A stretch of 64,000 nucleotides of DNA, taken from NCBI GenBank assembly GCA_947650285.1, contig CANTFL010001372.1, forward strand, positions 657,164 to 721,163. Reading direction: 5' to 3'. A model generated the notes under the pieces. The model did not search any database. It saw nothing but the letters and a program-made list of their open reading frames with translations, and was not told the origin of the DNA. This DNA comes from Hyaloperonospora brassicae (lineage: Eukaryota; Oomycota; Peronosporomycetes; Peronosporales; Peronosporaceae). Below, piece after piece: positions 8,901 through 17,483 of this stretch. The translations under genes and the position numbers were made by a program. Positions within the stretch are counted from its first letter, which is position 1; every line of letters begins with the position of its first letter.

Positions 8901-11900
8901 CAGTATCGAACTTGGTGCCAAGCAATAGGGTCATTTGTTCGAACTCTTGGGACTTCTTTTGCGAGACCAACCATTCTTGGCATCGCTGAGCGAGGCTCAG
9001 ATAAGTGACGTTCCGGTGCTCCGGTGATAGAAGCCGCGGCTTAGACCGCATTGCGGCTGAGTCAGTTGAGTTGTCTAAAGTGCGATCCCCCGAGAATTCA
9101 ACAAAGCTTGCCGCCATTTGTGTAGTCTCGTAGGAAAAAGGTAACGTCGTGAGACACTCGCTACGACTCGACAAAGCCCCTAGATCACTCGTTATAGTGA
9201 CCTCATTTGCTTGTGCCGCTTGGAGCAAGTAGAAATCGTGGAGTCCGCGAACTACGATTTCGTGCTTCTGCAGTGTATCACTGGATGATGTGGTTGACGA
9301 CTTCGGTCCAGCTGGATCGACGAACAATGGCGAGAGAACTTCTTTGACGCAGAATGCTTCAAAGCTACCATAATCGCCGCTGTATTCGCCTAGCAGATAT
9401 AAATAGCCAAAGGCAAGCTCCATGTACTGTCGCCAATCGCCTGACTCGGTGCCATTAGAAGTCGGTGCGAGCTCGCCCGCACCTTGTACGCAAATTTGTA
9501 CCATTTGCTGGAGAAATGTCAATACAGACTCCCTGATATCGTAGTTCGTAATGCTACCCACGCTTTCGGACAGCACAAAAGCAAGCCGGACCCCACGCTG
9601 CAGCAACCGCAGAATCAATCGGCGGTCGTCTTTTTCGCCAACCAGCAGCGCCACCACTATTTTTAGCTCGCGTAGTAGTGCAGATTCAGCACTGCGTGGG
9701 TTTTTCCCGTCGATTAGTCGCCGTTGCTCTAGATCGGCGTCCGACAAGCCTAGATCAATTAATATGGCGCAAACAGCATCAACCTTTTCAAACCACGACA
9801 GCACTAAGTCTGTCGCTTGGTGTGCAAAAAGGCCTGTCGAAGACATATCGGATACACTGAACAGCGCACAGCATAGATTGCGCTTTTTCGTCCATGAATA
9901 GAATGACGAAGCAGACACAAGATCGAGCACTAACGAAACTAAGTGCAATAGTGTCACCTGGTCGCCTCCACCGCTGCAATCTGCAATACGGTCGGCCTCA
10001 GCAGAAATGTTGGCAATCACTTTCATTGTCAGATCGTACGCAACTTCGTAATCGATGCAATACAGGGCCGCATACGCGCCTTTCATCCATATGTTTAGCT
10101 TCTGAGTCTCAACATGCAACAGTTTTGCCAAATGCATAATGGCAAACAAAGGTCCGGTGCATGAATCTGTTCTTGTTCCATCGTTCAATTCTCCAACACG
10201 GCGTTGCCCGAGCCATTCTTTCACTCGCACGGACGGTTTGTAATTACTTGGATTGCTTGCGAATACTTGATAAACAGTATTTAGTCGAATGTTAAGAACA
10301 TCTTCCTCTGGCTGGCTGGTCCTTAGCTGTGGTGGCGACATTTTCATAGTGCCATGCGTCAGTAGATCAAGCAGCTCGCAAGCGTCAGCTACATCCTGCT
10401 CATGCGATAAAGCTTCCGTATAGTATTCTTTGGTCCTACGCACGGCGCGATCGCTTCCATCCCATACTGGTAGAGAAAGCAGCTGCCTTGCGATACTGAC
10501 GCAGCTCGACGCAGCTGTGTGGATCGCACTTCTACCCTCAGAATATCCGGAGATACAGTCAAGCTTTGCTCGAGTTGCCGCAAACAAATTGTCCAGGACA
10601 CGTTCGATAGCTTCTACGTCAGAGGCTATCCAATGCTTCACCACAGCTTGAGCGGAGTTGACATCAACACGTTCAGATGCAAGCAATTGCTTTAAAATAA
10701 TGTCCAATACCATTTCTTGACTCAATCGCTCACCAAATGCATGCTCCTTCAGCTTCGCTGCATCTTGAAGTACTTCAACCCATTGACTTCCATAACCGTT
10801 TTCTTTGTCGTTAGCAACTTTGCCAGAAAAAGCGAACGAGGACATTTCTTCAATCAGATCATGCAGACCTACATTCGCGCATTCACCTGTTGCACCGTCA
10901 CTATTCGCCAATATCTGACTCTTTAGTTGGCCTGGCAAAGTAGCTACGCCATACTTGCTTAGTACGTCTACAGCAATTAATAGACCTTCCATTTCATCCA
11001 CTGCCACTTGCAACTGAGCGATCTCTGGTAAATCGTTCTCCTTTCGGATAGGTAGTGACTGAAATATCGTCCAGCATTGCTCCACCACGACAGAATGGCG
11101 CTGCATGTACGCCTTCGCACCCACGATTGGTGCTCTGCCCCCAAAGTCTTTACAAAGATGGACCGAGTAGACGACGTTGAGTGCTGTTTCAATAAGTTGC
11201 GTGTCGCTTTGAATCCACCGCTTCGTAGGCTCAATTGATGGGGAGCTTCGCTTGATTATTTCTGCTGCAAGCGTCAGACCAGGCAACGAATATTTAGATG
11301 ACACTGTATGTGCCAACCTTGACATCAGGTCATCCAGCGCATACCTGCAATCTTGACGCTGTGTTACGAACACCTTCTCCAAGCGCTCGATCGCCAAAGT
11401 AATATCGTCTGCAAGCTCCTTGTCACTAGCGCCTACCACAATCATGGCTTGATCGTGCATCGAAAGTGTAGACCACTCGTCTAGCGGAAGCAAACAGCAG
11501 GCTGATAAATTAAACGTATGCACGCAATTGTACAAACGTTCAGTCTGCAGAAAAAGCTCTTCCAGTGGTTTCTTGGTACCCGAAGGTGCCCACTCTGACA
11601 GGCATGTGGAAGCAAGTCTACTTAACTGGTATGAGAAAGCAAGCTGGCCATAACGGCTGTCCAGCTCCAGGACTCTTCTACGTAGCCATTCATAATACGC
11701 CATATTGCGCTCGTCGCAATCAATGCTCGTGTATTCATTGAACCTTATCTGCTCTTCGTCAGTGAGGTCATAATGATAGTTTTGTTCCGAAAGCGCGACG
11801 GAAGTCACTAAATCATTGCCGTCGTCAGATTGGAACAAGCCATCAATCGACCGTCTCAAAGTCCAAATGTGATCGTTGCTTTCGTTCTGAGCGGAATTGG

Positions 11901-14145
11901 TCAGGAGCAGTTCTGCGTACAAATATGGTGACACTGAGGACGAAATCTGTTCAAGAATGTCCATCCAGCAAGGAACCAGATTCCAGCTGTGTCGGTGAAG
12001 AAGAATCTTAAGCGCATCAACACGGCCTTCTCGTGCAAACTGCTTTGCTGTCTTAGACACAGATGACGATCGGAACAGAGCATAAGTAGCTCCATCAACG
12101 AGGCCGTCAGCTGCTTCCGGCATCGTAGACAGGCCATTTTCTTCGCACATTATCAAACGCAGGGTTTCAAGACGATAAATAAATCGCTGGAGATCTACTT
12201 TTTTGTGCAAGAGTTCATCAGCAACCTCATCGCCATTGTTCAAGCAGACCAAAGCATCCCACGCAAGATCAAGGATGTGTTTCATGTTCGTGAATGAGTC
12301 GTCGGCAATAAGATGCAGGCACTCATCAAGTACCCAGTCTTTGTCCGACATTGCTCGTAAATGATCCAATGCAGCCCGAAACTCACCGCGGTCTTCGCGC
12401 GGAAAACGTCCCTGTGGTTGCGTGGATATAAGCACAAGATCCTGAAGGTTTGGATCGATACAGGCTTTGCTATTGGTCGCAGTCTCTTCCAGTCGAGCTG
12501 CCGTCTTTCGATACCGCTTCCACATGCGGCGGTGAATTTCATCTGCACTGACGCCATTTACATTCGCTTTCTGAAATGCCACCATTTCCAAAGCGTCTTC
12601 AAGTCTTTCTTCATTCATCAACAATTCAATAAATGGCTTCATATTCAAGGACTGAATCTCGTTTATAGTCCACACATTGCCGGTAAGGACAAATTCGACT
12701 GCAGTGAACGCACTATTGTTCTCGGCGCTGGACGTAGATTTAATGACGTCAAAGGCGAGCGTGTGTTCAGCACAAGCCAAAACGCTCATTGCATGTCGAT
12801 GGAATCGTACAGGAATAAACTCGAGGCTGGCGGACAGCCCCAAACTCTTATCCTTTTCTTCATCACCATTGGCTATAGTCTTTTCTTCGCAGTGGGTTTC
12901 AAATCTTGCGAAGATGACGCTATTGTTGGAAAGCATCAAGCCCACCAAATCTGACGTCAACCACACAACCGTCGCCACTGCGATTCCTTCCGTGCCGGCG
13001 ATCGAACAACCCTGTACTTCTTGCCACTTCAGCACATCCGCGCAAGCGTCAACTTTGCGAATAGCGATCCTGCCGAGGTCGTCCACCATGCTCACAAAGG
13101 TTCCGTTGGGTGCCAACGCCAAGTGGCGAACAAAACCTTGCAACGAACGGGTTTCCGACAAGTTGCTGTCTACATGCATCCCTACCAGACCGAAAAGCAC
13201 ACCTTTGACACGCGCTAGTAGTCCACTGCGCTCTACTGTCACCGCAGAATGAACCCTCAGCTCTTCTGTCTCGTTGTGACTCGCATCGTCATCAAACTGC
13301 TGGTTCCTGCCTTTTACAAGCAGCGTAAAATCCAGCAGCTCGCCAGGTTCGTTACTATCGGTGTCACTCCCCACTTTCCATACACTCAACGATGACGCCT
13401 GCTTTCTTACTAAATCCAAGCTCGGGTCACTAACTCCTCCGCTCACAACAAGTAAACAACTCGCGAGGTCGTAACACGCAGCAGTGATACCTGCATGCCA
13501 CTGCGTAAGAGTCTTGACCGTTTTCATCGAAAACATTCCAATTGTGTCTTGTGACGCTGACTGTTCCATTGCGTGTAGTGCCAACTTGGCCAATCGCACA
13601 TTCAATCTGAGCCAAACTCCGTCTTCGGACAGTACGAATAGTGTCTTCCCACTCTGCGTCGGAAAAAAAACACTGACGATGTTCGTTGCAGGATTCCAAT
13701 GCTTCCGAGTCAAGTAGTTTGATGGATCGACACGAAGAAGCTGCGAAGAGTCGGCAGGGGCCTTAGGAGACGCTGTACAGTCCAGCCACTGTGGACATGT
13801 AAAGACCCACATGATGCCGCCACTACCACCGCTAACGACAAGAAACTTGAGGTCTGGACTCCAAACGATGCTCCAGTGATGACTTTCGCCACCCTCCGAA
13901 GCTCTTTCCTCGTCCAAGTCCACCACCAAATCGAAAAATAGTTCGACTTTCTCCTCGTCGATACTTTCCGCCGTCTTAAACACGCCCAAACGAGCGCAGC
14001 GTCGCTCTGTGTGCGAGCAGAAGACCACCGCCACGTGTGCAGGGGACACTGCAAAAGCCACAACTGTGACATTGAGCGGGAGCGACGTCTCTGCGCCACG
14101 CACGAGCTCGCGCGCTGCGAGCAAAAGTGGCGGTGCAGTCGCCAT
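5905..14145 (-). CDS. NBAS: NBAS / Sec39-domain vesicle tethering protein
   Basis: This 2,746-aa single open frame resembles NBAS, the large subunit of the NRZ/Dsl1 complex that tethers Golgi-derived COPI vesicles at the ER. The first ~450 residues look like a WD40-type beta-propeller (HHWSIVWSPDLKFLVVSGGSG and further repeats). A Sec39-type helical region follows from about residue 495, with typical elements such as EERLEDALEMVAFQ, WVLDECLHLIADD (around 605), ALKILLHRHSWNLVPCW (around 715) and YYEWLRRRVLELDSRYGQLA (around 820). The remainder is predicted alpha-solenoid with little recognisable sequence. It is longer than human NBAS (about 2,370 aa). No intron is needed. The start at 14145 is the first ATG in the frame and lies 98 bp from the divergent ligase gene. 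KNTC1/ROD-like proteins are the main alternative; the Sec39 region favours NBAS. Confidence 0.8.
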   Translation of the reverse strand: MATAPPLLLAARELVRGAETSLPLNVTVVAFAVSPAHVAVVFCSHTERRCARLGVFKTAESIDEEKVELFFDLVVDLDEERASEGGESHHWSIVWSPDLKFLVVSGGSGGIMWVFTCPQWLDCTASPKAPADSSQLLRVDPSNYLTRKHWNPATNIVSVFFPTQSGKTLFVLSEDGVWLRLNVRLAKLALHAMEQSASQDTIGMFSMKTVKTLTQWHAGITAACYDLASCLLVVSGGVSDPSLDLVRKQASSLSVWKVGSDTDSNEPGELLDFTLLVKGRNQQFDDDASHNETEELRVHSAVTVERSGLLARVKGVLFGLVGMHVDSNLSETRSLQGFVRHLALAPNGTFVSMVDDLGRIAIRKVDACADVLKWQEVQGCSIAGTEGIAVATVVWLTSDLVGLMLSNNSVIFARFETHCEEKTIANGDEEKDKSLGLSASLEFIPVRFHRHAMSVLACAEHTLAFDVIKSTSSAENNSAFTAVEFVLTGNVWTINEIQSLNMKPFIELLMNEERLEDALEMVAFQKANVNGVSADEIHRRMWKRYRKTAARLEETATNSKACIDPNLQDLVLISTQPQGRFPREDRGEFRAALDHLRAMSDKDWVLDECLHLIADDSFTNMKHILDLAWDALVCLNNGDEVADELLHKKVDLQRFIYRLETLRLIMCEENGLSTMPEAADGLVDGATYALFRSSSVSKTAKQFAREGRVDALKILLHRHSWNLVPCWMDILEQISSSVSPYLYAELLLTNSAQNESNDHIWTLRRSIDGLFQSDDGNDLVTSVALSEQNYHYDLTDEEQIRFNEYTSIDCDERNMAYYEWLRRRVLELDSRYGQLAFSYQLSRLASTCLSEWAPSGTKKPLEELFLQTERLYNCVHTFNLSACCLLPLDEWSTLSMHDQAMIVVGASDKELADDITLAIERLEKVFVTQRQDCRYALDDLMSRLAHTVSSKYSLPGLTLAAEIIKRSSPSIEPTKRWIQSDTQLIETALNVVYSVHLCKDFGGRAPIVGAKAYMQRHSVVVEQCWTIFQSLPIRKENDLPEIAQLQVAVDEMEGLLIAVDVLSKYGVATLPGQLKSQILANSDGATGECANVGLHDLIEEMSSFAFSGKVANDKENGYGSQWVEVLQDAAKLKEHAFGERLSQEMVLDIILKQLLASERVDVNSAQAVVKHWIASDVEAIERVLDNLFAATRAKLDCISGYSEGRSAIHTAASSCVSIARQLLSLPVWDGSDRAVRRTKEYYTEALSHEQDVADACELLDLLTHGTMKMSPPQLRTSQPEEDVLNIRLNTVYQVFASNPSNYKPSVRVKEWLGQRRVGELNDGTRTDSCTGPLFAIMHLAKLLHVETQKLNIWMKGAYAALYCIDYEVAYDLTMKVIANISAEADRIADCSGGGDQVTLLHLVSLVLDLVSASSFYSWTKKRNLCCALFSVSDMSSTGLFAHQATDLVLSWFEKVDAVCAILIDLGLSDADLEQRRLIDGKNPRSAESALLRELKIVVALLVGEKDDRRLILRLLQRGVRLAFVLSESVGSITNYDIRESVLTFLQQMVQICVQGAGELAPTSNGTESGDWRQYMELAFGYLYLLGEYSGDYGSFEAFCVKEVLSPLFVDPAGPKSSTTSSSDTLQKHEIVVRGLHDFYLLQAAQANEVTITSDLGALSSRSECLTTLPFSYETTQMAASFVEFSGDRTLDNSTDSAAMRSKPRLLSPEHRNVTYLSLAQRCQEWLVSQKKSQEFEQMTLLLGTKFDTECFLQDESYRKKQIMSLATKKEHFHLSKQLATKYGIDEYECLLAYIKCACLFPSHSCQAGRREQLDETFSIDRIDILGEALQRPIDFGDFLLQSDTGGDPGLYDMIDGTDHVGVLFVLRMILECSKRSCGESVERMSPHEYSLFPLPKGSIDKISLLFMCFKKLKSIRDSLDVLDVNLKLIGTASTTKELLTPVTDPEAMTTSRKVAVEAVRPLLTGKTVKVATKILRRLYNVTPSAMVMIYINDLLMSKWKEDGTAATSDAQLSDVAFRAYEACVPCLSVLSNEHLMVFHHMFLNGSKGKHPLDLVTHLDLTKEFYGQRLIGLQHFGGLLTPEKRVDFVTDTLSVFQSKYNSWQLFGPRSSVSSSSSTASSSSASWDPTQYKRKEQELSYLERELAENMCHFLLEKIGKSGLTFAASESAIDMSKILEPVTAAFKAWFAVDPLQQATNEDSFCNTTLMELCHHVTSVDLSSLIMELALRAGGSTMSEDTAATVIAESYKTAVTNLVNRHVDPTCDEQKRCDRWVERLVWTWITGASVPSSSEEVELRDHLRATLAISRDEKSKAHALYMHAVMLFSQSPSALLKEIGSARQSEMYSPSDGNEGSSKSLVAVVRQTVLSQWEQLIRQKEDQRKWSEAAILSHVLQSCEFARINSAKLATCHLGLQVKAVWSALLMEHEMDRFEPQRVFSIPSHDMPTHFAAVFEELLSFVEAHSGDGNAEAMHFAEQATVALSNLLVRRSNVQGDSAQCSDSAWRNEQRVAMQARTRAQFQVGAAVERPTTSQKDVALCWSALFARGIWGTHLLDWYTAHAYAELSSEAEGTEAVVLTHWEASKTDVAVQLLLMCPFDELRSKHVDRLLHSVQQLPRDSPSWSAVMELALLRFDVAELIQHGLYSSVVAFLLQDVNREPVRWTSSGAYVVCALVMQGEYAAAGRLTCALRHAHPLLWDVENARLLLSSYLRTLASLPMRHSAIDDTDQSHVQHEVYVKTSRHLAKALD

Positions 14146-14180
14146 GTGCTGTCAACGTGTCCAAAGAAAAACTGAGGATC

Positions 14181-14205
14181 ATCTGAGACGTAGCTCGTCT
14201 CAGAT
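14181..14205. promoter_or_regulatory. perfect 10-bp inverted repeat in a divergent promoter
   Basis: ATCTGAGACG at 14181-14190 is followed by the 5-bp spacer TAGCT and its exact reverse complement CGTCTCAGAT at 14196-14205. It sits in the 98-bp gap between the NBAS-like start (14145, -) and the ligase-like start (14244, +). It could be a symmetric protein-binding site or a 5'-leader hairpin; which one is unknown. Confidence 0.6.
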
Positions 14206-14243
14206 CTGAGTCGACCCGATCCTGCGACGTGTGCCACAACGCA

Positions 14244-15213
14244 ATGGCGACCACAGTGCTACGCACGCCACGCATGAGCTTCTTGCGACTGCAGGCGCCC
14301 ATCCAGGAGCAGCTGCGTATCGAGGAAGCGCTCTTCCGTGCCGAGTCGCAGCGCAATTGGTTCATCTACAACGACAAGCACGAACCAGCCACGATCGTCA
14401 TGGGCATCTCGGGCAAACCCGAGCAGCTACTGCATCAGGAGGCTGTCAGACGGTGCGTTGAGCCGGTCCTCGTGCTGCATTGCTAGCCACTGCTCGAGCG
14501 ACGTGAAGACTGACGGGAGGCTGCTGTTGCTATTGTTGTTGCTACGGCTGCTGTGTTATCTAGCGACGGCATCCCGGTGCTCAAGCGCTTCAGTGGCGGT
14601 GGCACTGTAATTGTCGACCACAATACAGTCTTTACGACGTTCATCTGTCGACAGGAAGACTTTCCACGGGTCAAGCCTTTTCCGCGAGAGATCATGGCGT
14701 GGTCACACGACTTTTTCTTGCCCTTTTTCTCGCGAGTGTGTCGCGATGACCTGGTGAGATTTCCGTGCCATATTTACAACGAGCTTTTACATAGCGGCTG
14801 GTGCTGATCATTCGTGTGACTCATCGACTCTTTGTGTCGCTGTGCAGAAGTTCTCGCTGCGAGAAGACGACTATGTGTTCAACGATCGCAAGTTTGGTGG
14901 CAATGCCCAGAGCCTATCAAGGGGCCGCTGGCTGCACCACACTTCGTTCTTGTGGGACTTTGATCCAAAGAACATGGAGTATCTAACTCATCCAGCTCGA
15001 CAGCCAAAGTACCGTCAGCAGCGCAGCCACCTCGAGTTCCTGTGCCCGCTAAAAGATATGCTGAAAACGGAATGCGCGAATCGCGAGAAGTTCCGAAACG
15101 AGCTTCGCGCGGAGCTTGCACGCAACTTTGAGATTGAAGATGTGGCGCTGGCGGATATTGCACCCATCCTGGAGAAAGAGCATCGCAAGTCTACTCACTT
15201 TGTACATCCCTAG
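14244..15213 (+). CDS. lipoate-protein ligase A-like protein (BPL/LPL catalytic domain)
   Basis: The spliced product of 254 aa fits the LplA-like family, which activates or transfers lipoate to E2 and H proteins, usually in mitochondria. Three exons are supported by conserved sequence: 14244-14452, 14564-14753 and 14848-15213. The introns are 111 bp (GTGCGT...CTAG) and 94 bp (GTGAGA...GCAG). Splicing yields VLKRFSGGGTV at residues 75-85, the RRxxGGGxV nucleotide and lipoyl-binding element, and DRKFGGNAQS at 146-155, with Lys148 in the position of the conserved active-site lysine. The ATG at 14244 is used because the upstream in-frame codon is GTG. The protein is shorter than bacterial LplA and lacks its C-terminal accessory domain, so it may be a lipoyltransferase or octanoyl-amidotransferase-like member rather than a full ligase. 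Its stop faces the RPB7 gene across 170 bp. Confidence 0.82.
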
Positions 15214-15383
15214 ACTGTAAACTGTGTACGGTGGACTGGTGGACACTAGTGCGCTGGGCCGTCCATGTTTGGGAAAGCACATAGTGGCCGTATCGTCATA
15301 AAACGATGATGTCACATGAACCTGCACGTGGTAAAAGCACGTGGCTCTACTTTGGGCCGCTACAACATCCCTGGGCTAGCGTC

Positions 15384-15996
15384 TTAATTGTCGGACGAGA
15401 TGAGACCTAGATAGTCGTCTTTAATCGTGCCAATGGCGTTCTATGCGACACGCACAAAAACAGGAGCACAACCACCGTCAGCAGCCAGCCACTCATCTCG
15501 TCGTTTGCATTGCACTTACAATCTCTGTCACGTCGACGCTCACGCCCATGATCTTGAGCCGCACGCCACAGCCTTTTCGGATTTCCACCTCCCGATCATC
15601 CGAGATCCACGCGTTGCTCTCGTGGTCGTAGCCATTGTTCAAGTCCGTGGGCATCGCGTGTCTCGACACAAAAACTTGCAACGGACCCACGTCCGCAAAG
15701 AAACCCAGTTGGTTCACGACTGTCACCACAGCGTCCAGTACTTGGTTCTTGAACGGGCGGAAGAGAATAGCCCGGTAGCGGATATTGAAGCACACAAAGC
15801 CCGAGTTGTCCTGGATCACGCCTTTGCCAATGTCTTCGTCGCGCACTTCCGTGACTGTTATGACGTAGCCGTACTTCCCCATTGAAGTCCCTTCGACCTC
15901 TTCGATGAGGCGCAGACGGATGATGTCGTGCAGTTTCGGCCCAAAGTGCATCGGATGAAGCAGCAGGTCGCGCGAGAGCTGCTTCAGGAAGAACAT
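15384..15996 (-). CDS. RPB7: DNA-directed RNA polymerase II subunit RPB7
   Basis: The product is RPB7 (POLR2G), which with RPB4 forms the stalk of RNA polymerase II and binds emerging RNA. It begins MFFLKQLSRDLLLHP and contains EVEGTSMGKYGYVI, ILFRPFKNQVLDAVV and the S1-like segment GFFADVGPLQVFVSRH. The main exon (15520-15996) reads on past a GTAAGT donor into a premature stop, giving a wrong C-terminus. A 79-bp phase-0 intron (15441-15519, GTAAGT...CATAG) restores the conserved tail AIGTIKDDYLGLISS from exon 2 (15384-15440). Spliced length is 177 aa, against about 172 aa in human. The ATG at 15996 matches the family start; the frame is open 21 codons further upstream, without support. Confidence 0.93.
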
Positions 15997-16466
15997 TTGT
16001 TGTGGTCGTGGGCTTAATCTGGGTGAATTGTTGCTTTGGTCTGGAATGAAGAAGTCCAAGTTTACTCCAACCCTTCGCGCACAAATTTATATCTCTTAAG
16101 CGCAAGATAATAGGCCCAATATGGATCTATATTTGGATGTACCATATATATAAATGTGCCCGATTATTACACGAGTTGAGAAGAAATCAACATTTTGAAG
16201 TAAAATAGTCATAATCTCAGATATGAATAACTAGTTCCGAAAAATCCTTAAATTTGCCCTTTTAAAAAAGTAAGTGCACTACATACTATTGTTCTTCTTA
16301 TAGTGCATGATATATCTAGTAATTGATTCTCGTCTGGTACGGTCTAACAAAAAGTATGATCTAAATATCTGTTTAATTTAAAAAAGTGTAAAACAGTACT
16401 ACGGGACACAAAAACAAATGTGAGCAAATAAAAAGGGAAAGATTATATGCACGCCCACGAAAAAAC
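15997..16466. other. transition from gene-dense to AT-rich sequence
   Basis: After the RPB7 start, base composition shifts visibly towards A+T from about 16,085 and long open frames end. Nothing coding is recognised. This is the left border of the repeat-rich part of the window. Confidence 0.5.
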
Positions 16467-16783
16467 TCAATGTACGCCTATTTAAAAACACCATACCATG
16501 AAATCTCCGACCTCCGACACGCTCCGACCGGGACAAAGCCAGTACGAAATTTATGTAATAGTGTGCAATTTTGTGTGCACTTTTGTGCTAGCAATGATAA
16601 GTGGACAGGGGGCTTAAAATATGATTGAATGAGGCAAATTGATTTTCCTTGTGTGCGTGTTCGAAAGTTAAATATTACGTGCTGATCTGCTTCACTACAT
16701 CGTAAATCGTGCCAACGTGTCAATTTACCACGACACGTGGACTGTGAACGAGTTGTAAATGATATGGCTTCAATGTATATGCA

Positions 16784-17097
16784 CGTGCACCCGTGTCCAT
16801 TGTACTGATAAGCGCGTTATTAACTGCGCTTTGATCGTTATGTTGAATTCAATGACAGGTAAGCAGCTACATGGTGGACTACATGCCACCCGTGTGCTAC
16901 CCGGATGACATGTTCCCCGTGCGTAAATGGTGCACAACGCGTTTGCCGCGCTCGTGCACCCGTGTCCATGTGTATTTATACGCGCGTTATTGACTGCGCA
17001 TTGATCGTTATGTTGTATTCAATGACAGGTAAGCAGCTACATGGTGGACTACATGCCGCCCGTGTGCTACCCAGATGACATGTTCCCCGTGCGTTAA
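16784..17097 (+). repeat. 170-bp tandem duplication carrying an exon-like segment
   Basis: Two diverged copies lie side by side (about 16784-16952 and 16953-17097). Each includes a block ending ...AATGACAG, a nearly identical 60-bp core (16859-16918 and 17029-17088), then GTGCGT. The core is bounded like an exon: CAG acceptor before it and GTGCGT donor after it, the donor type used in other genes of this window. Read from GTA it encodes 20 residues including YMVDYMPPVCYPDDMFP. The two cores differ at two bases only, both synonymous Pro codons, while the flanks differ more. The parent protein is not recognised. Confidence 0.6.
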
Positions 17098-17483
17098 GGT
17101 GTACATCGTGATACGATATTGTCACGTCCAAGAACATTTTGAGCGATCTGACCTCGACGATAAAGGGTAAAATGGATTGTTGTACTATGATGTATATATG
17201 CTGTATCATGAGAGTAAGGACGAGCTAAAGTGTCTCGCCGATCTTGTTAATATGTACTTGTTGTATTTCTCCTTCTTTATTGCGAAATCACTCAGCATAG
17301 ATACAATGGCGTGAAGACCATCCTCTATGGGTACTGCGGGTTGACTATCTATCCGATGATGTTTGTAGTATGCGCAGGTGCTAGATCTACAATTCGCCCG
17401 GCGGCTTGCAGTTGTCTGTATCGTTGAATGTGTTTGCTTAGATGACCAGCTCTGTGTAGCTTGCGCATGGACTTAAGGACGTT
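17098..17483. other. no recognised gene
   Basis: This stretch between the tandem duplication and the recombinase pseudogene has no open frame with recognisable content. Unknown. Confidence 0.4.

Noticed and set aside
12361..13252. 197- and 191-aa plus-strand frames
   Set aside because: Shadows of the NBAS-like coding region.
15427..15885. 152-aa plus-strand frame
   Set aside because: Antisense shadow of the RPB7 gene.
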